DNA of 40,162 nt, taken from contig NZ_JAAVNE010000047.1 in NCBI RefSeq assembly GCF_012103215.1, forward strand, positions 1 to 40,162, in the 5' to 3' direction. Under the pieces are notes generated by a model. It was given only the letters and a program-made list of their open reading frames with translations. It was not told the DNA's origin and ran no database searches. Shown one piece after another: positions 31,670 through 39,327 of the stretch. This DNA comes from Falsiroseomonas selenitidurans. Its GTDB lineage: Bacteria > Pseudomonadota > Alphaproteobacteria > Acetobacterales > Acetobacteraceae. Positions within the stretch are counted from its first letter, which is position 1. Each line of letters begins with the position of its first letter. The position numbers and the translations under genes were made by a program.

Positions 31670-32725
31670 CTACCGCGCCGCCGCCTCCGCCTCCAGCTCC
31701 GCCACCTTGCGGCCGAATTTCTGCACCGCCTTGAAGCGGGACACCAGGTAGTCGCCGGACTTGATCGGTTCGTATTTCGGCGGGTTCTCCGGCGACTGGC
31801 AGGTCGGCAGGCAATGCACCGGCGCGTCGTAGTCCAGGTTGAAGAAGGTGGGAATGGAATAGCGTTCCTTCCCCATGCGGTTCACCACGCGGTGCAGGTT
31901 CGAGACATAGATGTCGTTCGTCCACACCTTGAACATGTCGCCCAGGTTGATCACGAAGGTGCCCGGCACGAAGGGCGCGCGCACCCATTCGCCGTCGCGC
32001 TTCTGCAGTTCCAGCCCGCCGATCGGGTCCTGCGTCAGCAGCGTGATCATGCCGTAGTCGGAATGCGGCGCCACGCCGAAGGCCTTGGCGTCCGTCACCG
32101 GCGGCGCCGGCGGGTAGTGGAACAGCCGCGTCTGCACCATGGGCTTCTGCATGTATTGCAGGAAGAAGCCCTCCGGCATGCCGAGGCTGAGCGCGAAGAC
32201 GCGCAGCAGCCTTTTGCCCAGCGCCATGGTCTGGTCGAAATAGGCTTCAGCCGCCTGGCGCAGCCAGGGGTGTTCGGGTGGCCAGCGATTGGGCCCGTGC
32301 AGCGGCAGGCCGGCCACCACCGCCGGATCGTCCAGCGGCAGGTCCAGCGCGAATTCGTAGGATTCCTTGATGTCCGGCGCGTAGCCCGGGTGCTGGTTGA
32401 TGCCCTGCGGCATGAAGCCCCGGCGGAAGCGGTCATCGATCTTCAGCCGCAGGCGTTCCTCCGCCGGCAGGTCGAAGTAGCGGCGCGTGGCGTCGAAGAC
32501 ATCGTCCACCACCGCCTGCGGCACGCCGTGGTTCTTCACGTAGAAGAAGCCGATGGTCTCGCAGGCCCGGCGCAGTTCCGCCGCCAGCGGCGCCAGATCG
32601 CCGCCCTGGTTCAGCGGCGTCAGGTCGAGGATCGGCATTTCCTCCGCCGTCGCGGCGCGCGGCATGTCACCCCCCGTCGCGGAGCGCGGTATCTCACCGG
32701 TCATGTCCATGATTCCCTTGCTCAT
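31670..32725 (-). CDS. 2-oxoglutarate/Fe(II)-dependent oxygenase (isopenicillin N synthase family)
   Basis: A 351-aa non-haem iron oxygenase. The DIOX_N-type N-terminal region starts at MPILDLTPLNQ (residue 30). The iron triad is His221, Asp223 (PHSDYG) and His278 (NLHRVV), with Arg288-x-Ser290 (RYS) for 2-oxoglutarate. The first 29 residues precede the family's normal start and contain an imperfect repeat (EIPRSATGG / DMPRAATAE). ATG 32725 is nevertheless supported by the ATGA overlap with the permease gene. It is the last gene of an ABC-importer operon, so it probably oxidises the imported compound, as TauD does for taurine. The substrate is not known. Confidence 0.9.
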   Translation of the reverse strand: MSKGIMDMTGEIPRSATGGDMPRAATAEEMPILDLTPLNQGGDLAPLAAELRRACETIGFFYVKNHGVPQAVVDDVFDATRRYFDLPAEERLRLKIDDRFRRGFMPQGINQHPGYAPDIKESYEFALDLPLDDPAVVAGLPLHGPNRWPPEHPWLRQAAEAYFDQTMALGKRLLRVFALSLGMPEGFFLQYMQKPMVQTRLFHYPPAPPVTDAKAFGVAPHSDYGMITLLTQDPIGGLELQKRDGEWVRAPFVPGTFVINLGDMFKVWTNDIYVSNLHRVVNRMGKERYSIPTFFNLDYDAPVHCLPTCQSPENPPKYEPIKSGDYLVSRFKAVQKFGRKVAELEAEAAAR

Positions 32726-33510
32726 GCCCCCATCACCCGGTCGGTGCTGCTGGCCATCCAGAAGACGACACGGCGCTGCACGGCGTTCACCGCCAGGTGC
32801 AGCCCGATCCCCATCAGCGACAGGATGATGAGGATGGCGAAGACGCCCGCCATGTCGAGGTTGAAGTTGCGCTGCAGGATCAGGTAGCCGAGGCCCGCCT
32901 GCGAGCCGACGAATTCCCCGACGATGGCGCCGATGACCGACAGCACGATGGCGACATCCAGGCCGACGAAGACATAGGGCAGCGCCTGCGGCAGCCGCGC
33001 CATGCGGAACACCTGCCAGCGGCTGGCGGTGAAGGCCACCATCAGCTCCACCTGCTCGCGCGGGATGGCGCGCAGCCCGACGATGGTGTTGGCCAGCACC
33101 GGGAAGAAGGCGATGGTCGCGGTGATGACGACCTTGGATTCCATGCCGTAGCCGAACCAGATCACGATGATCGGCGCGATGGCCACCTTGGGCAGGGTCT
33201 GGAAGGCGACGATGTAGGGGTAGACGGTGCGCTCCATCAGCGGGAACAGCCCGACCAGCACGCCGAGCACGAAGCCCGCGCCGGCGCCGAAGACGAAGCC
33301 CAGCAGCACCTCGGCGAAGGTCACCCAGAAATGCGTCACCAGCTCGCCGCTCGCCAGCCCGGCATACATGGCGACCGCGACGGCGGAGGGCGCGGGCACG
33401 ACGATGGCCGGCACCTCCAGCAGCACGCAGGCGGCTTCCCAGCCCAGCACGAAGACCACGAACAGCAGGATGGACAGCAGCAGCTCAAGCCGCCCGCGCG
33501 GGATGGTCAT
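32722..33510 (-). CDS. ABC transporter permease, NitT/TauT type
   Basis: A 262-aa inner-membrane permease with about six hydrophobic segments, of the SsuC/TauC class. The EAA-type loop for ATPase contact is LMVAFTASRWQVFRMARLPQALPY near residue 155. Length and motif spacing are normal. It overlaps the oxygenase gene downstream (ATGA 32722-32725) and the ATPase gene upstream (ATGA 33507-33510). Together with 33507-34313 and 34316-35419 it makes a complete importer. Class members carry sulfonates, nitrate, aromatic acids or pyrimidine precursors. Confidence 0.93.
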   Translation of the reverse strand: MTIPRGRLELLLSILLFVVFVLGWEAACVLLEVPAIVVPAPSAVAVAMYAGLASGELVTHFWVTFAEVLLGFVFGAGAGFVLGVLVGLFPLMERTVYPYIVAFQTLPKVAIAPIIVIWFGYGMESKVVITATIAFFPVLANTIVGLRAIPREQVELMVAFTASRWQVFRMARLPQALPYVFVGLDVAIVLSVIGAIVGEFVGSQAGLGYLILQRNFNLDMAGVFAILIILSLMGIGLHLAVNAVQRRVVFWMASSTDRVMGA

Positions 33511-34313
33511 GCGTCGAGCGCCCCCAGCGACTGGAAATGCGCGCGGATGGCGGCGACATAGGCGCCGAAGCCGGCGGAATTGATCATCGACAGGTCGCGC
33601 GGCCGTGGCAGGTCCACCTCGATCACCTCCGTAATCCGCCCCGGGCGCGGCGACATGACGATGACGCGGTCGGCCAGGAACACCGCCTCCGGGATGGAAT
33701 GGGTCACCAGCATCACCGTCTTGCGTGCCTCGCCCCAGATGCGCAGCAGTTCCAGGTTCATCGCTTCCCGCGTCATGGCGTCCAGCGCGCCGAAGGGCTC
33801 GTCCATCAGCAGCAGCGCCGGGTCGTGCACCAGGGCGCGGGTGATGCCGACGCGCTGCTGCATGCCGCCGGACAGCTCGTTGGGGTATTTGTCGGCGAAG
33901 CCGGCCAGGCCCACCATCTCCAGCAGCGCCCGGGCGCGCGGGGTGTGCGCCTTGCGGTCCAGGCGCTGGATGTCGATCGGCAGCAGCACGTTCTGCAGCA
34001 CGTTGCGCCAGGGCAGCAGCACCGGCGCCTGGAACACCACGCCGACATCGCGCGACGGCCCGTCGATCTCGCGCCCCGCCAGCGTCACCTGGCCGGAGGA
34101 CCGGCGCAGGATGCCGGCCAGGATCTTCAGCAGCGTCGATTTGCCGCAGCCGCTGGGGCCCACGACGGTGACGAACTCGCCCTGCCGCAGGGTGAAGGAG
34201 ACATCCTGCAGCGCCACCACCGGCGCGCCGGACTGGGTCGGGTAGATCTTGTTCAGGCCGCGCGCGGCGATCAGCGGCGCGGCCTGGACCAGGGCGGCGG
34301 TGCCGTCCGCCAT
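33507..34313 (-). CDS. ABC transporter ATP-binding protein, NitT/TauT type
   Basis: A 268-aa ATPase of the SsuB/TauB class. Walker A GPSGCGKS (52-59), Q-loop FQAPVLLPWR (94-103), signature LSGGM (147-151), Walker B LLLMDEPFGALD (about 168-179) and switch VTHSIPEAVF are present. The LLPWR and SIPEA variants are typical of this class. ATG 34313 (MADGTAAL) lies 2 bp after the stop of the binding-protein gene. It overlaps the permease by ATGA. It drives the importer that is co-transcribed with the oxygenase. Confidence 0.95.
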   Translation of the reverse strand: MADGTAALVQAAPLIAARGLNKIYPTQSGAPVVALQDVSFTLRQGEFVTVVGPSGCGKSTLLKILAGILRRSSGQVTLAGREIDGPSRDVGVVFQAPVLLPWRNVLQNVLLPIDIQRLDRKAHTPRARALLEMVGLAGFADKYPNELSGGMQQRVGITRALVHDPALLLMDEPFGALDAMTREAMNLELLRIWGEARKTVMLVTHSIPEAVFLADRVIVMSPRPGRITEVIEVDLPRPRDLSMINSAGFGAYVAAIRAHFQSLGALDA

Positions 34314-34315
34314 GC

Positions 34316-35419
34316 TCAGGTGGCCGGGCAGGCGGCCGCCAGGGCGCGCGTCGCCGCCGCGTCGAAGTTGTTGATCTTCGTGTAGAAGTCGGGGATGCTG
34401 ACCATATAGGTGGCGGGGTCGATGCTGCGCTGGATCAGCCCGGCCTCCTGCATGAAGGTCTGGATGCGGCCATAGGCTTCCGGCGTCGCCCGGCCCCAGA
34501 GCTGCCCGCCATTCATCGCATGCGCCGCGTGCATGGAGCCGAGCTGTGCTTCCAGGTTGTTCAGGTCCCACTGCGCCAGCGTCGCCTCATCGGCGCCGGT
34601 CGGGCGGGTGGAGGGCCAGCGCGCCCAGTGCAGGCGGCGCTGGCAATCCGGGCTGGCCATGACGAATTCGGTGGCACGCGCGCAGCCGCGGGCAATCGCC
34701 TCCACCATCGCCGGATCGGCCTCGATGGTCTTCTGCAGGGTGGAGAAGGTGAAGTCCGGGTAGCTCTGCCAATCCTCGCCGCGCAGGTGGCGCAGCTTCA
34801 GGCCGGCATTCTGGAAGCCGGCCTGGGCGGAGGCCCAGTACAGCAGCGCCTGCACGCGGTTGTTGCGCAGCGCCTCGATCGGCGGCGCACCCAGGCCCAC
34901 CGGCACCAGCCGCACATCGCTGTCCGGGTTCATGCCGGCGGCGCGCAGGTAGGACCGCAGGAAGGCGATGCCGCCGGTCGCCAGGCTGAACACGCCGATG
35001 GTCTTGCCCTTCAGGTCGGCGACGGTCTTCACCGGCCCATCCTCCAGCACGCTCAGCGACCAGTCGATGACACCGTTGTTCATCACCGCGCGGACCGGGA
35101 TGTTGTTCTGGACGTTGGCCTGGATCACCACGCTGGAATTGAGCTGGGCGAATTCCGCATTGCCGGCGACCATCTGCTGCAGCGCCTGCAGGGAGGCGCC
35201 GACCGGCAGCACCTCCACCGCATAGCCGGCCTCCTGCCACCAGCCCAGCGCCACGGGCAGGGTCAGCCAGGGATAGGCCAGGTTCAGGTTGGTGGTGCCG
35301 ACGGCGATGCGCACGCGCTTCAGACCGCCCTGCGCATGCGCGCCGCGCGTGGTGGCCGCCAGGCCGAACAGCGCCGGCAGCGCCAGCGCGCCGCGGCGGG
35401 AGATTCCGATGGTGCTCAT
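34316..35419 (-). CDS. ABC transporter substrate-binding protein, NitT/TauT (NMT1-like) type
   Basis: A 367-aa periplasmic receptor. The signal peptide (MSTIGISRRGALALPALFGL..., with an RRG twin-arginine-like start) is cleaved near AHAQ-GG. The mature protein has the NMT1-type sequence VAVGTTN-like strand, GWWQEAGYAVEV and LVGAPPIEAL-type cleft segments (as RLVPVGLGAPPIEALRNN). It is first in the minus-strand operon, upstream of ATPase, permease and oxygenase. The ligand is unknown. The gap before it (35420-35560) carries TTGT-CATC-ACAA, a possible operator, and separates it from the divergent deaminase gene. Confidence 0.93.
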   Translation of the reverse strand: MSTIGISRRGALALPALFGLAATTRGAHAQGGLKRVRIAVGTTNLNLAYPWLTLPVALGWWQEAGYAVEVLPVGASLQALQQMVAGNAEFAQLNSSVVIQANVQNNIPVRAVMNNGVIDWSLSVLEDGPVKTVADLKGKTIGVFSLATGGIAFLRSYLRAAGMNPDSDVRLVPVGLGAPPIEALRNNRVQALLYWASAQAGFQNAGLKLRHLRGEDWQSYPDFTFSTLQKTIEADPAMVEAIARGCARATEFVMASPDCQRRLHWARWPSTRPTGADEATLAQWDLNNLEAQLGSMHAAHAMNGGQLWGRATPEAYGRIQTFMQEAGLIQRSIDPATYMVSIPDFYTKINNFDAAATRALAAACPAT

Positions 35420-35462
35420 GGCGTCCTGTCCCTGCCTTGCAGCAGGGCACAGCCTGCCGCAT

Positions 35463-35474
35463 TTGTCATCACAA
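35463..35474. promoter_or_regulatory. Short inverted repeat TTGT-N4-ACAA in a divergent gap
   Basis: A perfect 4+4 repeat (TTGTCATCACAA) in an AT-richer patch between the divergent binding-protein gene (start 35419) and the deaminase gene (start 35561). It could be an operator for a GntR-like regulator. The half-sites are short, so chance is a serious alternative. Confidence 0.2.
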
Positions 35475-35560
35475 TTGCCGCGGCCACCGCGCCTGCGGCC
35501 GGCCTGCCGCGACGGGCTTGCATGGTGCGTGCCAGTCGCGTCTCCTCCGCCTCGACAGCC

Positions 35561-36607
35561 ATGGATGCACGGATGCCCCTCGACCTCAACCGCCTGATCG
35601 ACCGGATGCCGAAGGCGGAGCTGCACATGCATCTGGAAGGCTCGCTGGAGCCGGAGCTGCTGTTCGCGCTGGCGCGCCGCAACGGCGTCGAGATCGGCTT
35701 CGACTCGGAAGAGGCGCTGCGCGCCGCCTACAGCTTCACGAAGCTCCAGGATTTCCTGGACATCTTCTATGCCGGGCTGCGCGTGCTGCGGACGGAACGC
35801 GACTTCCACGAGATGACCCTGGCCTATCTGCGCCGCGTCCGGCAGGACAATGTCCTGCATGCGGAGGTCTTCATCTCCCCCCAGGCGCATACCCGCCGCG
35901 GCATCCCCTTCGAGGCGATGTTCGAGGGCGTCGATTCCGCGCTGCGCCAGGCGGAGCGGGATCTCGGCATGACCGCGGGCCTGATCCTCGGCTTCCAGCG
36001 GCAGTTCGACGAATCGGATGCCTTCGACGTGGTGCGCCAAGCGAAGCCCTACGCGGATCGGTTCGTCGGCTTCGGCATGGGCGGGCCGGAACTGGGCAAC
36101 CCGCCGGCGAAATTCGCCCGCGTCTTCGCCGCCTGCCGCGCCGCCGGCCACAAGGTGGTGGCCCATGCCGGGGAGGAAGGGCCGGCGCAATTCGTCTGCG
36201 ACGCGGTGGACCTGCTGAAGCTGGACCGCGTGGACCATGGCGTGCGCTGCGCCGATGATCCGGAGCTGGTGAAGCGCCTGGCCGGGGAAGGCGTGCCGCT
36301 GACGGTCTGCCCCTGCTCCAACATCAAGCTGCGGGTCTTCGACCGGATGCAGGACCACAACCTGGCGACGCTGCTGCGCGCCGGGGTGAAGGTGACCATC
36401 AACTCCGACGACCCTTCCTATTTCGGGGGCTACATGAACGAGAATTTCCGCCAGGCCGCAACGGCGCTGGACCTGACGGAGGCGGAGCTCTACCGCCTGG
36501 CGCGCAACGGCATGGAAGCCGCCTTCGTCACCCCGGCCCGCCGCGCCGAGCTTCTCGCCGCGCTGGACGGCGCCTGGCGGGACGAGACCGGGGGGCTGCC
36601 GGCATGA
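35561..36607 (+). CDS. Adenine/adenosine deaminase family protein
   Basis: A 348-aa zinc amidohydrolase of the adenosine deaminase fold. The metal and catalytic motifs are HMHLEGS (His22, His24), HAGEEGP (His and catalytic Glu), RVDHGVRC, and NSDDPSYFGGYMNENF. The SDDPxYFGGY ending is typical of the adenine-deaminase branch, while adenosine deaminases usually lack it, so adenine to hypoxanthine is the better guess. ATG 35561 is chosen; ATG 35573 is equally possible, and neither has a clear ribosome site. It overlaps the next gene by ATGA (36604-36607). It is divergent from the NitT/TauT importer, which hints at a nitrogen-compound salvage theme. Confidence 0.87.
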   Translation: MDARMPLDLNRLIDRMPKAELHMHLEGSLEPELLFALARRNGVEIGFDSEEALRAAYSFTKLQDFLDIFYAGLRVLRTERDFHEMTLAYLRRVRQDNVLHAEVFISPQAHTRRGIPFEAMFEGVDSALRQAERDLGMTAGLILGFQRQFDESDAFDVVRQAKPYADRFVGFGMGGPELGNPPAKFARVFAACRAAGHKVVAHAGEEGPAQFVCDAVDLLKLDRVDHGVRCADDPELVKRLAGEGVPLTVCPCSNIKLRVFDRMQDHNLATLLRAGVKVTINSDDPSYFGGYMNENFRQAATALDLTEAELYRLARNGMEAAFVTPARRAELLAALDGAWRDETGGLPA

Positions 36608-37578
36608 CGCTGCGCCCCTCCATCGCCGTCTGGGACTACGACCGCACCCGCCCGCTGCTGGATGGCCGCGTGACCGTGGAAGGCTGCGCGCCGACCTGGC
36701 TGCACGACATGCCGATCGAGACGATGTTCGCCCGCGCCCTGGGGCAGTCCGAATTCGACGTCTCGGAACTGTCCTTCAGCAACTTCATGGCGCTGACGGC
36801 GCGCGGCGCCTGCGACTATGTCGGCCTGCCGATCTTCCCCAGCCGCAGCTTCCGCCACGGCGCCTGGTTCGTGAACCCGGCCAGCGGCATCACCCGGCCG
36901 GAGGATCTGCGCGGCAAGCGGATCGGCGTGCGGGAGTATTCGATGACCGCCGCCGTTGTGGCGCGCGGCCTGCTGGCGGATGAGCATGGCGTGGCCGCCG
37001 GCGACGTCACCTGGGTGATGGGCGATGTGGAGGAGGTGGAGCGCAGCTCCATCCCCCTGCCCTCGCTGCCCGGCATCACGGTGGAGGCGTCGGACGGGCT
37101 GCTGCTGCCGATGCTGCTGGACGGGCGGATCGACGCGCTGCTGGCCTACAAGCCGCCCAAGCTGTTCCAGAAGGGCGATGCCCGCATCGCCCGCCTGTTC
37201 CCGGACTACGAGGCGCGGGAGCGCGACTATGCCCACCGCACCGGCATCTTCCCGGTGATGCACCTGATGGGCATCCGCCGCAGCCTGGCGGAGGCCGAGC
37301 CCTGGCTGCCGATGTCGCTGATCGCCGCCTTCACCGCGGCGAAGGACCTGGCGCTGTCGGACCTCGCCATCGTCCAGGCGCTGAAGGTGGCGCTGCCCTG
37401 GACGACGGCGGAGCTGGAGCGCACGCGGGCGGCGCTGGGCGAGGATTACTGGCCCTACGGCATCGCCCGCAACCGCAAGGCGCTGTCCGCGCTGGCCCGC
37501 TGGCACCATGCGCAGGGCCTGTCGCCGCGCGAATTGACGGTGGAGGAGCTGTTCTTCCGCACAACGCTCGGGAGTTGA
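36604..37578 (+). CDS. Periplasmic-binding-fold protein of the 4,5-dihydroxyphthalate decarboxylase (Pht5)-like group, no signal peptide
   Basis: A 324-aa type 2 periplasmic-binding-fold protein. The opening VWDYDRTRPLLDGRVTVEG, the segment FDVSELSFSNFMAL (about 53-66), and PEDLRGKRIGVREYSMTAAV are typical of the Pht5-like group. That group is variously annotated as phthalate-derivative decarboxylase or ABC binding protein. It starts directly at the fold with no export signal, so it is probably cytosolic and may be an enzyme. ATGA couples it to the deaminase gene, suggesting a joint role with that enzyme's pathway. Repeat copy 3 begins at its stop codon. Which chemistry it performs, if any, cannot be told from sequence. 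Confidence 0.8.
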   Translation: MTLRPSIAVWDYDRTRPLLDGRVTVEGCAPTWLHDMPIETMFARALGQSEFDVSELSFSNFMALTARGACDYVGLPIFPSRSFRHGAWFVNPASGITRPEDLRGKRIGVREYSMTAAVVARGLLADEHGVAAGDVTWVMGDVEEVERSSIPLPSLPGITVEASDGLLLPMLLDGRIDALLAYKPPKLFQKGDARIARLFPDYEARERDYAHRTGIFPVMHLMGIRRSLAEAEPWLPMSLIAAFTAAKDLALSDLAIVQALKVALPWTTAELERTRAALGEDYWPYGIARNRKALSALARWHHAQGLSPRELTVEELFFRTTLGS

Positions 37579-37690
37579 GGCCCCCGGGCGCCGGGCGCGG
37601 CCTCCGGCCGCTTGGCTCGCCGCATCAGCGGCGGGCCGCGTTGGCGGCCTCGGCGGGCTGTGCCCGCCGCAGGTCGGACCTGCGTGGGCC
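37577..37690 (+). repeat. Intergenic multi-hairpin repeat, copy 3
   Basis: Perfect stems follow one another: GCGGCC-TCC-GGCCGC, CGCCGC-ATCA-GCGGCG, GGCCGC-GTTG-GCGGCC, CGGCGGGC-TGT-GCCCGCCG and CAGGT-CGG-ACCTG. The end CCGCAGGTCGGACCT-N-CGTG (37667-37686) matches copy 1, and CTTGGCTCGCCGC matches copy 2. It fills the gap between two convergent genes (stops at 37578 and 37724). No T run is present, so it is not a classical terminator. Confidence 0.6.
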
Positions 37691-37723
37691 TGGTTGCGGG
37701 ATGGAGGAGGGTCACCAACCCGT

Positions 37724-38410
37724 TCAGCGCCGCGCCGGCGCCAGGGCCAGCAGCAGCCCTTCGGCGGCGAAGGCCAGGGCCGCCGTCGCCGCGGCGCCCT
37801 GCAGCACCAGAAGCTGGTTCTGGTTCTGCAGGCCGAGGACGATGGGCGTGCCGAGCGTCGCCGCGCCGGCCAGCGCGCCGACCGCGGCCGTCGCCACGCC
37901 CAGCACCAGCGCCACGCGCAGCCCGTCCAGCACCAGCGGCCAGGCCAGCGGCAGCTCCACCGCCCGCAGCGCCCCCGCGGGCGTGTAGCCCAGCGCGATG
38001 GCGGCCTGCCGCGCCTCCGGCGGCACCGCCTCCAGTGCCGCGACGGTGGCGCGCAGCACGGGCATGATGCCGTAGAGCAGCAGCGCCAGGATGGTCGGGC
38101 CCCAGCCGAAGCCCATCGCCGGCACCGCCAGCGCCACGGCGACCACCGGCGGCACCGCCTGGGCGCCGGCGGCGAAGGCATCCGCCGCCGGGCGCAGCGG
38201 CCGCCCGGCCTCGCGCGTCACCAGCACGCCCAGCGCCAGGCCCAGCAGCGCCGCCGGCACGACCCCGGCCAGCGCCAGCCCGGCATGGCCAGCCGCCAGG
38301 CCCAGCAGCCGCCCGGCCGGGAAGCCGCCGAAGCCGGCCGGCACCAGCGCCACCGCGGCCAGCGCCGCGGCCAGCAGCAGCGGCGCGAAGCGGGCGGCCA
38401 GCGCCCTCAT
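37724..38410 (-). CDS. ABC transporter permease, OpuB/YehW type (quaternary amine uptake)
   Basis: A 228-aa inner-membrane permease of the glycine betaine/choline/carnitine class, very Ala/Leu-rich. The ATPase-contact loop is ALEAVPPEARQAAIALGYTPAGALRAVELPLA near residue 125, and the class motif LGTPIVLGLQNQNQ occurs near residue 187. The start at 38410 overlaps the ATPase gene's stop (ATGA). It is the last gene of a three-gene set with 38407-39327 and the permease at 39324. The binding protein is not in the window and may lie beyond 40162. Confidence 0.9.
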   Translation of the reverse strand: MRALAARFAPLLLAAALAAVALVPAGFGGFPAGRLLGLAAGHAGLALAGVVPAALLGLALGVLVTREAGRPLRPAADAFAAGAQAVPPVVAVALAVPAMGFGWGPTILALLLYGIMPVLRATVAALEAVPPEARQAAIALGYTPAGALRAVELPLAWPLVLDGLRVALVLGVATAAVGALAGAATLGTPIVLGLQNQNQLLVLQGAAATAALAFAAEGLLLALAPARR

Positions 38411-39327
38411 CGGCCCTGCGCCAGCACCGCTTCGAGGCGCAGGGACCCGTCCTGCTCCTCCAGCCCCAGCACGTTGCAGCCGGTCTCCGCCATGCAGGAC
38501 AGCGCATCGGCCAGCGTCGCGCCCGGCGGCAGGCGGGGCGCATCGGGTGGCGCGGGGGCGTCCTCCCACGCCGCGCTGGCCGGCAGCAGGGACAGGCGGC
38601 GCAGCCCGGGCTGGCCGCCGCCGAGCAGTTCGCGGGCGAAGGGCGCGGCATCGGGGGCGACCAGCGCGGCCGGCGCACCCTCCGCCACCACCTGCCCGTC
38701 GCGCAGCACCACCACCTGGGTGGCGAGTTCCAGCGCCTCCTCCGGGTCATGCGTGACCAGCAGGATGGTCTTGCCGGTATCGGCATGGATGCGGCGCAGC
38801 TCGGCGCGCAATTCCCGCCGGGTCAGCGGGTCCACCGCGCCAAAGGGCTCGTCCATCAGCAGGATATCGGGGTCCGCCGCCAGCGCCCGCGCCAGGCCGA
38901 CGCGCTGCGCCTGGCCGCCGGAAAGCTCGGCCGGGCGGCGCTCGGCCAGTTCCGGGTCCAGCCGCACCAGGGCCAGCAATGCCGTCACCCGGGCGGCGAT
39001 CCGCGGCCTGTCCCAGCCCAGCAGCAGCGGCACGGTGGCGATGTTCTCCGCCACGGAGCGGTGCGGGAACAGGCCGGTGGACTGCATCACATAGCCGATC
39101 GAACGCCGCAGCAGCGCCGGATTCTCCCCGGCCACGTCGCGGCCGCGCACCAGCACCCGGCCGCCCGCGGGCTCCACCAGCCGGTTCACCAGCCGCATCA
39201 GCGTGGATTTGCCGGACCCCGAGGGGCCGACCAGGGTGCAGAGAACGCCGGCCTCCACCGCCAGGCTCACCGTCTCCAGCGCCACCACCGCGCCGAAGCG
39301 GACGGAGACCTGCTCGAAGCGGATCAT
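38407..39327 (-). CDS. ABC transporter ATP-binding protein, OpuA/OpuB type
   Basis: A 306-aa ATPase for quaternary-amine uptake. Walker A GPSGSGKS (34-41), Q-loop VMQSTGLFPHRSV (80-92), signature LSGGQ (135-139), Walker B LLMDEPFGAVD (156-166) and H-loop VTHDPEEAL are present. The MQSTGLFPH and FGAVDP variants are characteristic of the OpuA/YehX class. After about residue 250 a C-terminal extension (ending CMAETGCNVLGLEEQDGSLRLEAVLAQGR) resembles a shortened CBS-type regulatory domain, which in OpuA senses ionic strength. It overlaps both flanking permease genes by ATGA. Confidence 0.94.
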   Translation of the reverse strand: MIRFEQVSVRFGAVVALETVSLAVEAGVLCTLVGPSGSGKSTLMRLVNRLVEPAGGRVLVRGRDVAGENPALLRRSIGYVMQSTGLFPHRSVAENIATVPLLLGWDRPRIAARVTALLALVRLDPELAERRPAELSGGQAQRVGLARALAADPDILLMDEPFGAVDPLTRRELRAELRRIHADTGKTILLVTHDPEEALELATQVVVLRDGQVVAEGAPAALVAPDAAPFARELLGGGQPGLRRLSLLPASAAWEDAPAPPDAPRLPPGATLADALSCMAETGCNVLGLEEQDGSLRLEAVLAQGR

